Positions 14,644 to 22,810 of a stretch of DNA of 26,966 nt are shown one piece after another (positions within the stretch are counted from its first letter, which is position 1; every line of letters starts with the position of its first letter). Location: NCBI GenBank assembly GCA_017398105.1, contig JAFQHF010000018.1, positions 1 to 26,966 of the forward strand, written 5' to 3'. Under the pieces are notes generated by a model. The model did no database searches and was not told where the DNA came from. It worked only from the letters and a program-made list of their open reading frames with translations. The translations under genes were made by a program, and so were the position numbers. This DNA comes from Oscillospiraceae bacterium. GTDB lineage: Bacteria; Bacillota_A; Clostridia; Oscillospirales; Oscillospiraceae.

Positions 14644-15727
14644 CCATTTCCAGCAGTGTCTTCCACAGAGGAAGAAAGGACTGATCCAGCTGAAGGAGCC
14701 GCGCGCTTCCCCGGCTGCCGGTTTCTTTCGCCGCCCTCAGAACGGCCCTTGCCACAGCCTCCGGATCTGACGATTCGGAATAATGAAGCATACCGCCTAC
14801 CTCCGATCCCCGGACTGCAGCGATGGGCGTGCAGACCACTTCCAGACCGCAGGACAGATAGGTCAGGATCTTGGACGGAAAAGCGCTTTCACTGAAGGCA
14901 GCCTCCGGATTCTGGGTGCACAGTCCAATATGACAGCTTCTGAGAAATGCCCGGCAGGCCCCATGGTCCAAAGAGCCATGGTGGGTCAGCATACACCGGG
15001 GCTTCACCCGGTTCAGAACTTTCCGGATTTCCGGTGTCTTTGTCCCCAGAATGTGCACGTGGAAGTTTTCCGGCAAAAACGCCGCGGCCTCCATTGCCGG
15101 AAACGCCCCTTTTCCGGGATCTGCCGATCCTGCATAGACCACATGGACTGTTCCATTTCGCTCTTTTTCCCGGGCCTGCGCCGGTACATAGGCGCCGTGG
15201 CAGATCACCCGGGGCCGATCTCCGGCAGAAATCAGCCTGCCCAGTTCCCGCGAGGGCACAAGAAAGCCATCGGCTGTTTTGAAAAAAGCCAGCTCCCTTC
15301 TCCTGATCCAGTTTTTTCCCAGCACATCCCCATAAAGCTCCTCCGTCTCCAGGATCAGCCGAATCCTGCGAAGCCGTCTGACGATCCGCAGCGGAACCAT
15401 CAGCGGCAGGGCATGATAAGCCCAAAGGGTATCTCCATCGCTGACAAATTGCAGCAAACGGCGGGTCAGTCTGCAATAGAACAAAAACGTTTCCCATTTG
15501 TTTCCGCCGCTGCAGGGCAGCAATTCCAGGGTGATCCCCGGACGAAGCTGCTTTACGCCGCCCCGGGAGGATCTTCCTTCCTCCGTTCTGCAGGCCGACA
15601 GGATCTGCGCCTCGTGTCCTGCTCTTTGCACACAGGACAGCAAATAGTCAATTTTCTCCTCCGCTGCCGGGAAGTGGCACCGGTCTTCTTCCCCCGGCGC
15701 ATAATGCAGCAGGCATTTGATGGTCAT
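14624..15727 (-). CDS. GT-B fold glycosyltransferase (GT1/GT4-like)
   Basis: A 367-residue cytoplasmic glycosyltransferase, the last sugar-adding enzyme of the operon. The C-terminal half has the GT4-like donor-binding layout: VHVVYAGSADPGKG at the start of the second Rossmann domain, then FHVHILGTK and a Glu-containing FSESAFPSKILTYLSCGLEVV-type segment close to the C-terminus. The N-terminal half is divergent, so acceptor and donor cannot be named. The start is ATG 15727, behind GGGAGG at a six-base gap; the open frame continues upstream but lacks a ribosome site there. It follows the polymerase gene by 13 bases and overlaps the flippase gene. Confident as a glycosyltransferase, weak on specificity. 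Confidence 0.82.
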   Translation of the reverse strand: MTIKCLLHYAPGEEDRCHFPAAEEKIDYLLSCVQRAGHEAQILSACRTEEGRSSRGGVKQLRPGITLELLPCSGGNKWETFLFYCRLTRRLLQFVSDGDTLWAYHALPLMVPLRIVRRLRRIRLILETEELYGDVLGKNWIRRRELAFFKTADGFLVPSRELGRLISAGDRPRVICHGAYVPAQAREKERNGTVHVVYAGSADPGKGAFPAMEAAAFLPENFHVHILGTKTPEIRKVLNRVKPRCMLTHHGSLDHGACRAFLRSCHIGLCTQNPEAAFSESAFPSKILTYLSCGLEVVCTPIAAVRGSEVGGMLHYSESSDPEAVARAVLRAAKETGSRGSARLLQLDQSFLPLWKTLLEMDGKTDG

Positions 15728-15740
15728 GTTCTTCCTCCCG

Positions 15741-16814
15741 TTACAGGCCTTCCCAAAAAAAGGCATAGGGCACCGCAGCGGCCCAATCCGCGTGCAGCAG
15801 ATTGTAAAATCCCAGCAGCACAAACCCCGCCGCCACCGCCAGCGTATGCAGTGCATATTCCCGTTCTCCAAACCGGGTGCGGATGTGCTGCAGTATTTCC
15901 GGCAGGCTCAGGGTCAGATACAGCATACTGTAATACGCCACCCGCGCCGCCACCGTACTGACCTCCGTAAAGCACAGGACGCAGCAGCACAGCCACTGAA
16001 GATTGACCAGTCCGCTGATTTCCTCCGTTTCCGGTGCAAACAGGAGCATATACCCATAAATTCCGCAAAACAGCAAAAGAAGCCCCACATCCCCGGAATG
16101 CAGCGCAGGATGTCCCCGGTTCAGCAGCGTTACCAGACTGTTCCACAGCGGCACCCGGAGGGCAAAAATAATGGCCAGCAGGCCAAGACTGATCACACGC
16201 CCCCGCTTGTCCATCCTGCAGCGGTACAGGGGATATACTGCCAGAACTGTCAGGGCAGTATCATGAAAGGAAGATGCCAGGATCACCAATGCCAGAAAGG
16301 CCATGGGGCTCTGCTTCCGGACAGCGAAAAAGGCAGCAAAGGCGACAGCCGCGGCAATGGCCTGACGCAGCCCGGAAAAGGGGATCTGAAAAGCTGTCAG
16401 GCCAAAATAAATCCAAAAGGACAGTCTCTGATTCCGGCTGAAGGCACCGATCACTGCGCCGACGGGCAGGATGGATGCCGCCGCGCAGCAAAACAGAAAC
16501 CACTGTTCTTTTCCGCAGAGCATTCCCACCAGCTTGTTGAACAGCACAAAGCCGCGCTCATAATTCTGAAAGGGTTCCATAGTCAGAAGGGTCTTCCAGG
16601 GAAGCTCCTTCAAAATTTGAAAAGACGGAAGATATCCGTAGGGCTTTCCATATCCCAGATCCACCCCCATCCCCGGATGCCGCAGACCCAGAATGGCAGT
16701 CAGCATCAGGCTGATGATCAGCGGATACCAGAATCCCTTCCCCTTCAGAGGAAGCCGCCGGAGCAGGCTGTATAATCCTGCCGCTGCCAGCAGCCAGATT
16801 CCATAAATACTCAT
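15741..16814 (-). CDS. EpsG/Wzy-like polysaccharide polymerase
   Basis: A 357-residue integral membrane protein with about ten hydrophobic helices and a large early extracytoplasmic loop. The order fits the EpsG family: LTAILGLRHPGMGVDLGYG (an Arg and an Asp in the RxGxGxD-like position), then a Tyr-rich loop, ERGFVLFNKLVG, and the later GLRQAIAAAVAFAAF helix. It would join flipped repeat units outside the membrane, upstream of the flippase and chain-length protein in the same operon. The start is ATG 16814 (GGGGGAG upstream), sharing ATGA with the stop of the previous gene. The open frame extends further upstream only as an overlap artefact. Wzy proteins diverge strongly, so the family call rests on topology, motif order and context. 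Confidence 0.78.
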   Translation of the reverse strand: MSIYGIWLLAAAGLYSLLRRLPLKGKGFWYPLIISLMLTAILGLRHPGMGVDLGYGKPYGYLPSFQILKELPWKTLLTMEPFQNYERGFVLFNKLVGMLCGKEQWFLFCCAAASILPVGAVIGAFSRNQRLSFWIYFGLTAFQIPFSGLRQAIAAAVAFAAFFAVRKQSPMAFLALVILASSFHDTALTVLAVYPLYRCRMDKRGRVISLGLLAIIFALRVPLWNSLVTLLNRGHPALHSGDVGLLLLFCGIYGYMLLFAPETEEISGLVNLQWLCCCVLCFTEVSTVAARVAYYSMLYLTLSLPEILQHIRTRFGEREYALHTLAVAAGFVLLGFYNLLHADWAAAVPYAFFWEGL

Positions 16815-18007
16815 TGGTTCTCCCCCAGCTCCCGGTACAGGCGGGCATACTGCGCCAGCATGCCTTCCATGCCATAACGCCGTGCAGCCCGCCTGGCGAT
16901 TTTTTCCCTGTCGGTCTTTTCCCGGGCCAGTTCCAGCACCGCTGCCATCAGGGCAGGCGTATCTGTGAAGGGAACAAACCGGCTGTATTCCGGCAGGGAT
17001 ATTTCCTCCGGCCCACCGGCGCAAAAGCCTGCCACAGGCGTTCCGCAGCACAGACTTTCCGCACAGACCAGAGAAAAGCTCTCCGCACGGCTGGTCACAA
17101 CGGTCACTGCGGCGGCGCTGTACAGCTGCGCCAGCATATCCGGCTGTTGGATTTCTCCCAGAAATGTCACGTTTTCCGGTATTTCACCGGAAAATCGGTA
17201 TTTTCCCGCCACAACAAAGCGCCAGGACAGCTCCTGCATCTGCCGTGCCAGTTTCAGAAACCAGAAGCCGCCCTTTGGATGCTCCGGTTCATCAGAAAAC
17301 TGGGCCGTCACATGCAGAAAGATCTTTTCCCGGGAAATCTCCGGACGGAACCGAAAAATCCCGGTATCCACACCGTTCAAAATGACCCGGTGTGCCATTT
17401 GCTTCAGCAGCGGCGACTGGACTGCCCTTCGGTAAAGCCAATCCGATACGGACACCACCGTAAGGTTCTTTTCAAAGCCCGCAAGCGCCGCCTGCATCCG
17501 GCGAAACGACTCCGCTGTTCTGTCGAACAGGAGGCTGTGGGGAGATTCCCGCCACCGGGAGCAGCTGCCGCAGCCGGTTTTCCATTTTTCGCAGCCATAG
17601 GCGTGGGCGCAGTTTGCCGTATAGGGAAATTCCGCGTGTAAGGTCAGAATCACGGGGATTTTCTTCTTTTTCAGCCAGGACAGCAGCCGGTACTGGTTCA
17701 CAAAATATCCGTTCAGGCAGTGCAGATGCACCACATCCGGCTTCTCCCGGCAAAGCCGCCATATCAGATGCAGCGTTGCCAGCAGGCATCCCCCATAGGG
17801 CAGACCCCGTACCGCAGACAATCCGTGGCTGAGCTTTCCGTACCAATCCGGGCACAGCCGCACGACACCCGGCTCCCGGACTGCCCGGCCTCTGCCGAAC
17901 AGAACCAGAGATTCCCATCCCAGGCTGCCTGCGTGCCGGTGCAGCGCCCGCACCAGATGCCCTGTGCTGCCGCGGCCATAGACGCAGTTGATCTGCACAA
18001 GCTTCAA
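16811..18007 (-). CDS. GT4 family glycosyltransferase
   Basis: A 398-residue retaining GT-B enzyme. It starts with MKLVQINCVYGRGSTGHLVR (acceptor-side Rossmann strand and Gly-rich loop). It carries the Cys-rich YGCEKWKTGCGSC segment at 138-149, seen in a subset of capsule GT4 enzymes, and VILNGVDTGIF near 208. It ends with the Glu-x7-Glu donor motif (Glu309 to Glu317, in ESFSLVCAESLCCGTPVAGF). The start codon is TTG at 18007, overlapping the stop of the preceding gene as TTGA, with GGAGG and AGGAAG just upstream, so translation is coupled. It overlaps the polymerase gene by four bases at its end. It adds one sugar of the repeat unit in the cytoplasm; the sugar is unknown. Confidence 0.9.
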   Translation of the reverse strand: MKLVQINCVYGRGSTGHLVRALHRHAGSLGWESLVLFGRGRAVREPGVVRLCPDWYGKLSHGLSAVRGLPYGGCLLATLHLIWRLCREKPDVVHLHCLNGYFVNQYRLLSWLKKKKIPVILTLHAEFPYTANCAHAYGCEKWKTGCGSCSRWRESPHSLLFDRTAESFRRMQAALAGFEKNLTVVSVSDWLYRRAVQSPLLKQMAHRVILNGVDTGIFRFRPEISREKIFLHVTAQFSDEPEHPKGGFWFLKLARQMQELSWRFVVAGKYRFSGEIPENVTFLGEIQQPDMLAQLYSAAAVTVVTSRAESFSLVCAESLCCGTPVAGFCAGGPEEISLPEYSRFVPFTDTPALMAAVLELAREKTDREKIARRAARRYGMEGMLAQYARLYRELGENQ

Positions 18008-19227
18008 AGCTTCCTGCCTCCCGTCTTCAAAAGTGCCTGAAGCTGCTCCCGCAGGAGCACCGGGCCTGCTTCCAGGCTATGATTCCGCTCCCCCAATGCC
18101 CGGGCATTGGCAAGGATCTCCCGGCGGAGATCCTCCTCTGTCAGAAATGTTTGAAGTCCCGCTTCCAGCTGTTCCGGACAGGAGATCACATATGCCGCTC
18201 CATTCTGCTTCAAATAGTCGATGGATGAGACTCCCTCCGGACCATAGGCCAGAATGCAGGGCCCATTGCGCAGGGATTCCGCAATTTTCGTCGATATAGA
18301 AAAACGAACCATCGGGCGATAGCGTTCCTCAAAGGACTCCGTGTGGATCACTGCCAGACTTTCCGCCATAATACGCCTGACCGCATCCCCGGAAACGGCT
18401 CCATGGAAGCAGATCCCGTTTTCCGGTGTCAAATCCTGTAGAATCAGGGGATTTTTCTCCTGGGAATAGACATGGAGCTGCCCGGAAAAGCCGGGAATTT
18501 TCAGATTCTGAAGCACCCTGCTAAGTTGTACCAGCTGCCGGTTCCGGCCGAAGCCGAGATTCCCCAGGTACGAGATCCGGCAGGGCTTACCCGACTGCTC
18601 CCACTTTGGCGCAGGCGTATGCAGAACCTGGCAGGAAATACCGAACGCAGACTCGTACTGCTGCTTCATGGCATCGCAGATCACAAAAACAGCGGCCGCC
18701 TGCTCCATCGTATTTCTGACCGTCTTCAGAAAACTCCGGTGCACCCACCGTCCCAGCAGAGAATCCGCGTTCCGGTTGTGCAGGTAATAGTCATCCAGGC
18801 AGCAGACCGCCATGGGAATTTTCAGCCGCTTTGCAATGGTCCCCGCAATCCGGTACAGAAAGCCATAGTCTCCCGATGCAAGCAGAAGCACCTCCGGCCG
18901 GATTTCTTCCAGCCAGTCCCACAGGGGTTTCCGGTTCCACCGTCCGCTTTGCCACAACAGATTTCGCAGCAGGTATACCAGCCCGGTGCGCCGCCTGCCG
19001 TATTCGTAGACTCCGCTTCCCCGGCCCGGCCGGGGCTTCCAGCCCAGGACATCCCAGTCAGTAAAGCGGTAAAAACACCGGCACCGGCTGTCCTCCGGCG
19101 GTTCCTCCGGATAGATGTAAAACTGTGCCAGCTCCTCCGGAGCAAAGGCCGCGCACCAGGCCTGCAGCGTCTTTCCCATATTGGATGTTCCGCCCATGGG
19201 ATTGTGGCTGAGGATCAGAACCTTCAT
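18004..19227 (-). CDS. GT-B fold glycosyltransferase
   Basis: A 407-residue protein with MKVLILSHNPMGGTSNMGKTL at the N-terminus (Rossmann strand and Gly loop), VCCLDDYYLH in the first domain, ISYLGNLGFGRNRQL at the start of the second domain and a late FSISTKIAESLRNGPCILAYGP segment. In that segment the Lys-Ile-x-Glu pattern sits where GT4 enzymes bind the donor. The N-terminal part is poorly conserved, so no specificity can be given. It starts at ATG 19227, sharing ATGA with the end of the LicD gene and preceded by AAAGGG. It ends inside the TTG start of the next glycosyltransferase. Its place in a row of glycosyltransferases supports a role in repeat-unit assembly. Confidence 0.82.
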   Translation of the reverse strand: MKVLILSHNPMGGTSNMGKTLQAWCAAFAPEELAQFYIYPEEPPEDSRCRCFYRFTDWDVLGWKPRPGRGSGVYEYGRRRTGLVYLLRNLLWQSGRWNRKPLWDWLEEIRPEVLLLASGDYGFLYRIAGTIAKRLKIPMAVCCLDDYYLHNRNADSLLGRWVHRSFLKTVRNTMEQAAAVFVICDAMKQQYESAFGISCQVLHTPAPKWEQSGKPCRISYLGNLGFGRNRQLVQLSRVLQNLKIPGFSGQLHVYSQEKNPLILQDLTPENGICFHGAVSGDAVRRIMAESLAVIHTESFEERYRPMVRFSISTKIAESLRNGPCILAYGPEGVSSIDYLKQNGAAYVISCPEQLEAGLQTFLTEEDLRREILANARALGERNHSLEAGPVLLREQLQALLKTGGRKL

Positions 19228-20039
19228 AAATACCCTTTCGTTAAGTCCACCAGGCAGAAATCATGGTGGCTTTTCTGTTTCTCCGGCGGCGGAAGCTGCC
19301 GCCAGTTTCCGTACAAATGGGTCAAATAGGCATCCCACTGCTCCGGGCCGTAAATTTCAAAATCTTCAAAAGCATAAAGGGCCCCGGTTCCGAAGAACGC
19401 CCGGGGCATCCGCTCCCGGGGGCCATAGTTCCCGGTCAGATTGCCGCACCAGATACAGCTGTCAAAATCCCGCATTGCGCACAACCGGTGAAGCTGCCGC
19501 TGAAGCAGCTGCTTCAGCCGTTTCTGTGGAACCGGGCGCAGCAGATATACCGCGGCATTTTTTACAAAGCTTCTCTCCCGGCGGATTCCCGTGGTCAGAG
19601 CCAGCAGAAGCTGCACCCGCCGCAGGATGGGCCGGTGCAGCCGGGCAGCCTCCCGTTCAGAATCCCCAATGCCGTCCAGCGGAAAAATATCCAGATAGAT
19701 CCCCCGCCGGATCTTGCTCCGGGTATTCTCTATCAGGGTGGTTTTCGTATCGTATACCTTGGAAAAGGCATAGCAAAACGCTTCCTTCTCCGAAAAAGGC
19801 GTTTCCAGCCGGTACCGGGGATGGGGGTTTTCCGTCATCAAAGACCAGAACCGGAGGTAATCCCGCCTGGGCATGCCAAGATCCACATCATCATCCCAGG
19901 GAATGAAGCCCTGATGGCGGACAGCGCCCAGCATGGTGCCGCCCAACGCATAATAGCGCAGATCATGCGCTTCACAGAATGTATGAAACCAGCGCAGCAT
20001 GTCTGCCAGCATTTGCTTCAGGAGCCGCTCATTTTCCAT
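19224..20039 (-). CDS. LicD family phosphotransferase
   Basis: A 271-residue protein with the LicD signature near the N-terminus: YYALGGTMLGAVRHQGFIPW then DDDVDLG (about residues 29-55), a nucleotidyltransferase-like metal site in which the Asp cluster binds the cation. Later FPLDGIGD is also typical. Members transfer phosphocholine or other phospho-groups onto surface glycans such as teichoic acid or capsule. Here it implies a phospho-modified polysaccharide, but the donor cannot be read from sequence and no choline uptake or activation genes are nearby. The preferred start is ATG 20039, with AAGGCGGAG four bases upstream; a longer open reading to 20060 lacks such a site. It overlaps the GT2 gene by 11 bases. 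Confidence 0.9.
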   Translation of the reverse strand: MENERLLKQMLADMLRWFHTFCEAHDLRYYALGGTMLGAVRHQGFIPWDDDVDLGMPRRDYLRFWSLMTENPHPRYRLETPFSEKEAFCYAFSKVYDTKTTLIENTRSKIRRGIYLDIFPLDGIGDSEREAARLHRPILRRVQLLLALTTGIRRERSFVKNAAVYLLRPVPQKRLKQLLQRQLHRLCAMRDFDSCIWCGNLTGNYGPRERMPRAFFGTGALYAFEDFEIYGPEQWDAYLTHLYGNWRQLPPPEKQKSHHDFCLVDLTKGYL

Positions 20040-20865
20040 GTTTCTCCGCCTTTCTGGCAAATTTCCGAAAGATCCGGCCCCGCAGCTTTCCCGGCATCAG
20101 CAGCTGAACCGCAAAGCGGAGCGCCAGATTCCAGAGACAGCGTACCGGCCCGATGATGCCGTTCCTGCGCAGAGCTATCTGCAAAGCCGCTTCACTGGAA
20201 AAATACCGCCATCCGCCCCGCCGGCGGTACATATTTTCTCCCGTCCGAACCAGTACCAGTGTATCCGGCAGATTCCGGAACCGACAGCCTGACAGTGCCA
20301 TTCTGATCCAAAGGTCATAATCTTCATTGCAGTACCAGTCCCGGTAGCCGCCCGCTGCCAGAACCGGTTCTTTTTTCAGCATCACCGTTACCTGATTCAT
20401 GGGGCAGCGTTTTTTCATATCCCGCAGGATACACTCGTGGTCTTCCCGCACCAGACGGCGGCCAAGAATTTCACCGGGACTGCGGGTAAATTCCCCGATC
20501 TGACCGCCCACGGCAGACAATTCCGGCTCGTAAGCAAAGGCTTTCAGCTGCTTTTCAAACCGGTCCGGCAGACTGAGATCGTCCGCATCCATCAACGCAA
20601 CCAGGGGGAACCTGCACCGGGCCAGCGCAGCTGCCCTGGCACTGCCGTGCCCCACATTTTTCTCCAGGCGAACCACACGGCAGGCAGGATTTTCTTCACA
20701 GCGCCGAATTTCCCGCGCCAAAGTCTCCGGCACCGGGCCATCCACTGTCAGGACGATCTCCGACGGCCGGACAGTCTGATTCCATATGCTGTCAAAGGCT
20801 GCCCGAAACCATACAGGATCGTCCCCGGCATAAACGCACAGCATCACGGAAAACGGTGTTTTCAC
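20029..20865 (-). CDS. GT2 family glycosyltransferase
   Basis: A 278-residue inverting GT-A enzyme. FSVMLCVYAGDDPVWFRAAF (4-24) is the nucleotide-binding strand of GT2 proteins. Asp93-Ala-Asp95 in VALMDADDLSLP is the metal-binding DXD motif, and NEDYDLWIRMALSG carries the catalytic ED pair in the usual place. Two hydrophobic patches near the C-terminus suggest membrane association. It probably adds the second sugar of the unit, next to the initiating transferase. The start is GTG at 20865, which shares GTGA with the stop of the sugar transferase gene and sits seven bases behind AAGGAGG. Close relatives include the rhamnosyl/galactosyl-type GT2 enzymes of capsule loci; the exact sugar is unknown. 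Confidence 0.92.
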   Translation of the reverse strand: MKTPFSVMLCVYAGDDPVWFRAAFDSIWNQTVRPSEIVLTVDGPVPETLAREIRRCEENPACRVVRLEKNVGHGSARAAALARCRFPLVALMDADDLSLPDRFEKQLKAFAYEPELSAVGGQIGEFTRSPGEILGRRLVREDHECILRDMKKRCPMNQVTVMLKKEPVLAAGGYRDWYCNEDYDLWIRMALSGCRFRNLPDTLVLVRTGENMYRRRGGWRYFSSEAALQIALRRNGIIGPVRCLWNLALRFAVQLLMPGKLRGRIFRKFARKAEKHGK

Positions 20866-21557
20866 CGCACCGCCTCCTTTTCCGGAAGTTCTGCCGCAGA
20901 CTTCTGCTTCTGACGGTATTCTTTCGGGCTGATCTGTCCGGTCTGCAGCAGCCAGTCTCCCAGGTCTTCCGCCGTATCCCGGTCAGCGCTTCCGATTCCT
21001 TCCCGGGACAGTACGGTTTTCAGCGTCTGAAGCAGTATCCGGACATCGGTTCGAAACGTGATCTTTTCAAGATATTTCCGGTCAAATTCCAGTTTTTCCT
21101 CCCAGGTAATGCCATTTCTGCCATTGACCTGGGCAAGCCCCGTCAGCCCAGGCCTTACCCGGTGCCGCTGTCTCTGCTGCGGTGTCATAAAGACCATATC
21201 CCGCACCAGCTGGGGCCGGGGGCCCACCAGAGACATTTCCCCCAAAAGAATGTTCCAAAGCTCCGGCAGTTCATCCAGTGAGGTCTTCCTGAGAAACCGC
21301 CCGTAGGCCGTCAGCCGCATCTCATCCGGAAGCAGCGTTCCGGATGAATCCCGCCTGTCTGTCATGGAGCGGAACTTCACCAGCCGGAAGAACCGCTCTG
21401 CCCGGCCGGGGCGCAGCTGGGTAAACAGGGGGTTCCCGGAAAAGGCAACCGTCCCCACCGCTGCCAGAAGCAGCAGCAAAGGACTCAGCAGTACCAGCCC
21501 CAAAAGGGACAGGCTGATGTCCATCATCCGCTTCCCAAACCGCTCATACACACCCAT
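20862..21557 (-). CDS. initiating sugar-1-phosphate transferase (small monotopic PGT, PglC/EpsL-like)
   Basis: A 231-residue enzyme that moves a sugar-1-phosphate from a UDP-sugar onto undecaprenyl phosphate, the first step of repeat-unit assembly. One re-entrant hydrophobic helix (about 11-39) is followed by LVKFRSMTD (59-67), the catalytic Asp95-Glu96 dyad in TSLDELPELWNIL, and VGPRPQL (111-117). RPGLTGLAQVNGRN follows. This is the minimal PGT core without the extra N-terminal helices of WbaP-type enzymes. The C-terminal 40 residues are a polar tail. The start at ATG 21557 is one base after the aminotransferase stop, so the two are likely translated together. The neighbouring PglE-like aminotransferase suggests an amino-sugar substrate, by inference. 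Confidence 0.93.
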   Translation of the reverse strand: MGVYERFGKRMMDISLSLLGLVLLSPLLLLLAAVGTVAFSGNPLFTQLRPGRAERFFRLVKFRSMTDRRDSSGTLLPDEMRLTAYGRFLRKTSLDELPELWNILLGEMSLVGPRPQLVRDMVFMTPQQRQRHRVRPGLTGLAQVNGRNGITWEEKLEFDRKYLEKITFRTDVRILLQTLKTVLSREGIGSADRDTAEDLGDWLLQTGQISPKEYRQKQKSAAELPEKEAVR

Positions 21558-21558
21558 A

Positions 21559-22695
21559 TCAGAAACACCCCTTCACGGTGTCGATCACCCGCTGCTGATC
21601 CTGCCGGGTCATTTTAATATCCGAGGGCAGACACAATCCGCGCAGAAAAATATCCGCACCCACTGCCGTTTCCCGGAGCTTGATAAAATCCCGGTCCGCA
21701 AACAGAGGCTGCAGATGCATTGGTTTCCAGATATGCCGTCCTTCCATATTCTGCATTTCCAGCGCAGACAAAAGTGTCCCCGGTTCTGCAGCACATCCCC
21801 TGTTCACCGTCAGGCAGGACAGCCAGAAATTGGGCTGTGTATCCGGAAGCCAGGGATTCATGGTCACCGGCAGCTCCCGAAAGGCCTCCTGATATATATG
21901 GTAAATTTCTTTTTTCCGTGCTCTGTGTTCTTCCAGGTGACGCAGCTGCCCTCTGCCGATTCCGGCACAGATGTTGGACAGCCGATAATTGTACCCCAGC
22001 TGTTCATGCTGATACCAGGGCACCCTTTCCCGGGATTGCGTCGCCCAGGATAAAGCCCTTTCCCGTTCTTCCTGCCCATGGCAGATCAGAATACCGCCGC
22101 CGGAGGTGGTAATGATCTTATTGCCGTTAAAGCTGATGGTCCCGAAATCGCCAAAGGTTCCGCACTGTCCCTCCGGCAGGGACGCACCCAGCGCCTCTGC
22201 GGCATCCTCGATCAGTAGGGCACCGTTTCTGCGGCAGATATCCCGGATCTTTCCGATTTTGGCGGGAACCCCGTACAAATGGATCAGCACCACTGCCTTG
22301 GTTCCGGGATACTTCGCAAAAGCCTTTTCCAGCGCTTCCGGGTCCATATTCCAGGTATCTTCCTCGCAGTCCACAAAGACAGGAATGCCGCCTTCGTAAC
22401 AGATGGCATTGGCGGCAGCCACAAAGGTCAGATCCGAGCAGAACACCACATCACCACGCTGCACACCAGCCAGCTTTACCGCCAAATGCAGCGCCGCTGT
22501 GCAGGAGGACAACGCCAGGGCCTGGTGATTTTTCCCATCATCCCCATACAGATACTGAAGCATTTCCTGTTCGAATCCATCACAGTTGAAGCCCACAGGC
22601 GCGACCCAGTTGCGCACAAAGGCCTCCCGGATAAATTCCATTTCCTCTCCATGCATGGTCGGTGAGGAAAGCCAGATTCTGCCGTCCATAGCCAT
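21559..22695 (-). CDS. DegT/DnrJ/EryC1 family nucleotide-sugar aminotransferase (PglE-like)
   Basis: A 378-residue PLP enzyme that puts an amino group on a keto-sugar nucleotide. Visible features are IWLSSPTMHGEEMEFIREAF at the start, LSSCTAALHLAVKLAG (phosphate-binding loop), LIEDAAEALGA and SFNGNKIITTSGGG, in which Lys193 is the PLP Schiff-base lysine. The start region and NWVAPVGFN match the GDP-perosamine/PglE branch, which acts on 4-keto-6-deoxy sugars. The likely start is ATG 22695, behind GGAAGAAAGAG; ATG 22689 is possible, and the upstream in-frame ATG 22728 has no ribosome site. It heads the operon and directly precedes the PGT gene. The matching 4,6-dehydratase and any acetyltransferase are absent from the window. 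Family very sure, substrate inferred. Confidence 0.92.
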   Translation of the reverse strand: MAMDGRIWLSSPTMHGEEMEFIREAFVRNWVAPVGFNCDGFEQEMLQYLYGDDGKNHQALALSSCTAALHLAVKLAGVQRGDVVFCSDLTFVAAANAICYEGGIPVFVDCEEDTWNMDPEALEKAFAKYPGTKAVVLIHLYGVPAKIGKIRDICRRNGALLIEDAAEALGASLPEGQCGTFGDFGTISFNGNKIITTSGGGILICHGQEERERALSWATQSRERVPWYQHEQLGYNYRLSNICAGIGRGQLRHLEEHRARKKEIYHIYQEAFRELPVTMNPWLPDTQPNFWLSCLTVNRGCAAEPGTLLSALEMQNMEGRHIWKPMHLQPLFADRDFIKLRETAVGADIFLRGLCLPSDIKMTRQDQQRVIDTVKGCF

Positions 22696-22714
22696 TCTCT
22701 CTTTCTTCCGGTCC

Positions 22715-22748
22715 GCATCCTCCGCCATACAAAAAAGCCGGTGGATGC
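22715..22748 (-). promoter_or_regulatory. stem-loop in the leader of the polysaccharide operon
   Basis: GCATCC-x-CCG pairs with CGG-x-GGATGC (22715-22748), with one internal mismatch and a T-rich loop. It ends about 20 bases before the aminotransferase start and just upstream of its ribosome site. It lacks a run of T after the stem, so it is not a plain terminator. It could protect the mRNA 5' end or tune translation of the operon. Confidence 0.4.
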
Positions 22749-22753
22749 TTATA

Positions 22754-22782
22754 ATTCTGCATTATATCTGCCGCGCTGACAA
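22754..22782 (-). promoter_or_regulatory. candidate promoter of the polysaccharide operon
   Basis: On the minus strand TTGTCA (22777-22782, five of six to the -35 consensus) is followed after 17 bases by CAGAAT (22754-22759, four of six to the -10). A perfect TATAAT (22761-22766) lies inside that spacer but has no partner at the right distance. The two readings compete, so the exact start is uncertain. The gap between sigK and the aminotransferase is the only place before the operon where a promoter fits. Confidence 0.4.
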
Positions 22783-22809
22783 AAGCTTACCCCTTTCCGG
22801 TTGCGGCAG
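22768..22809 (-). other. stem-loop directly after sigK
   Basis: A perfect 7-bp stem, CTGCCGC with GCGGCAG (22803-22809 and 22768-22774), begins one base past the sigK stop codon and spans a 28-base loop. No T-run follows on the minus strand, so it is a weak terminator at best and read-through from sigK into the operon is conceivable. The stem overlaps the candidate operon promoter. Confidence 0.35.
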
Positions 22810-22810
22810 G

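Noticed and set aside
16815..17051. Longer N-terminus for the EpsG-like polymerase
   Set aside because: The extension is polar, antisense-like sequence inside the GT4 gene. The first membrane helix and a good ribosome site belong to ATG 16814.
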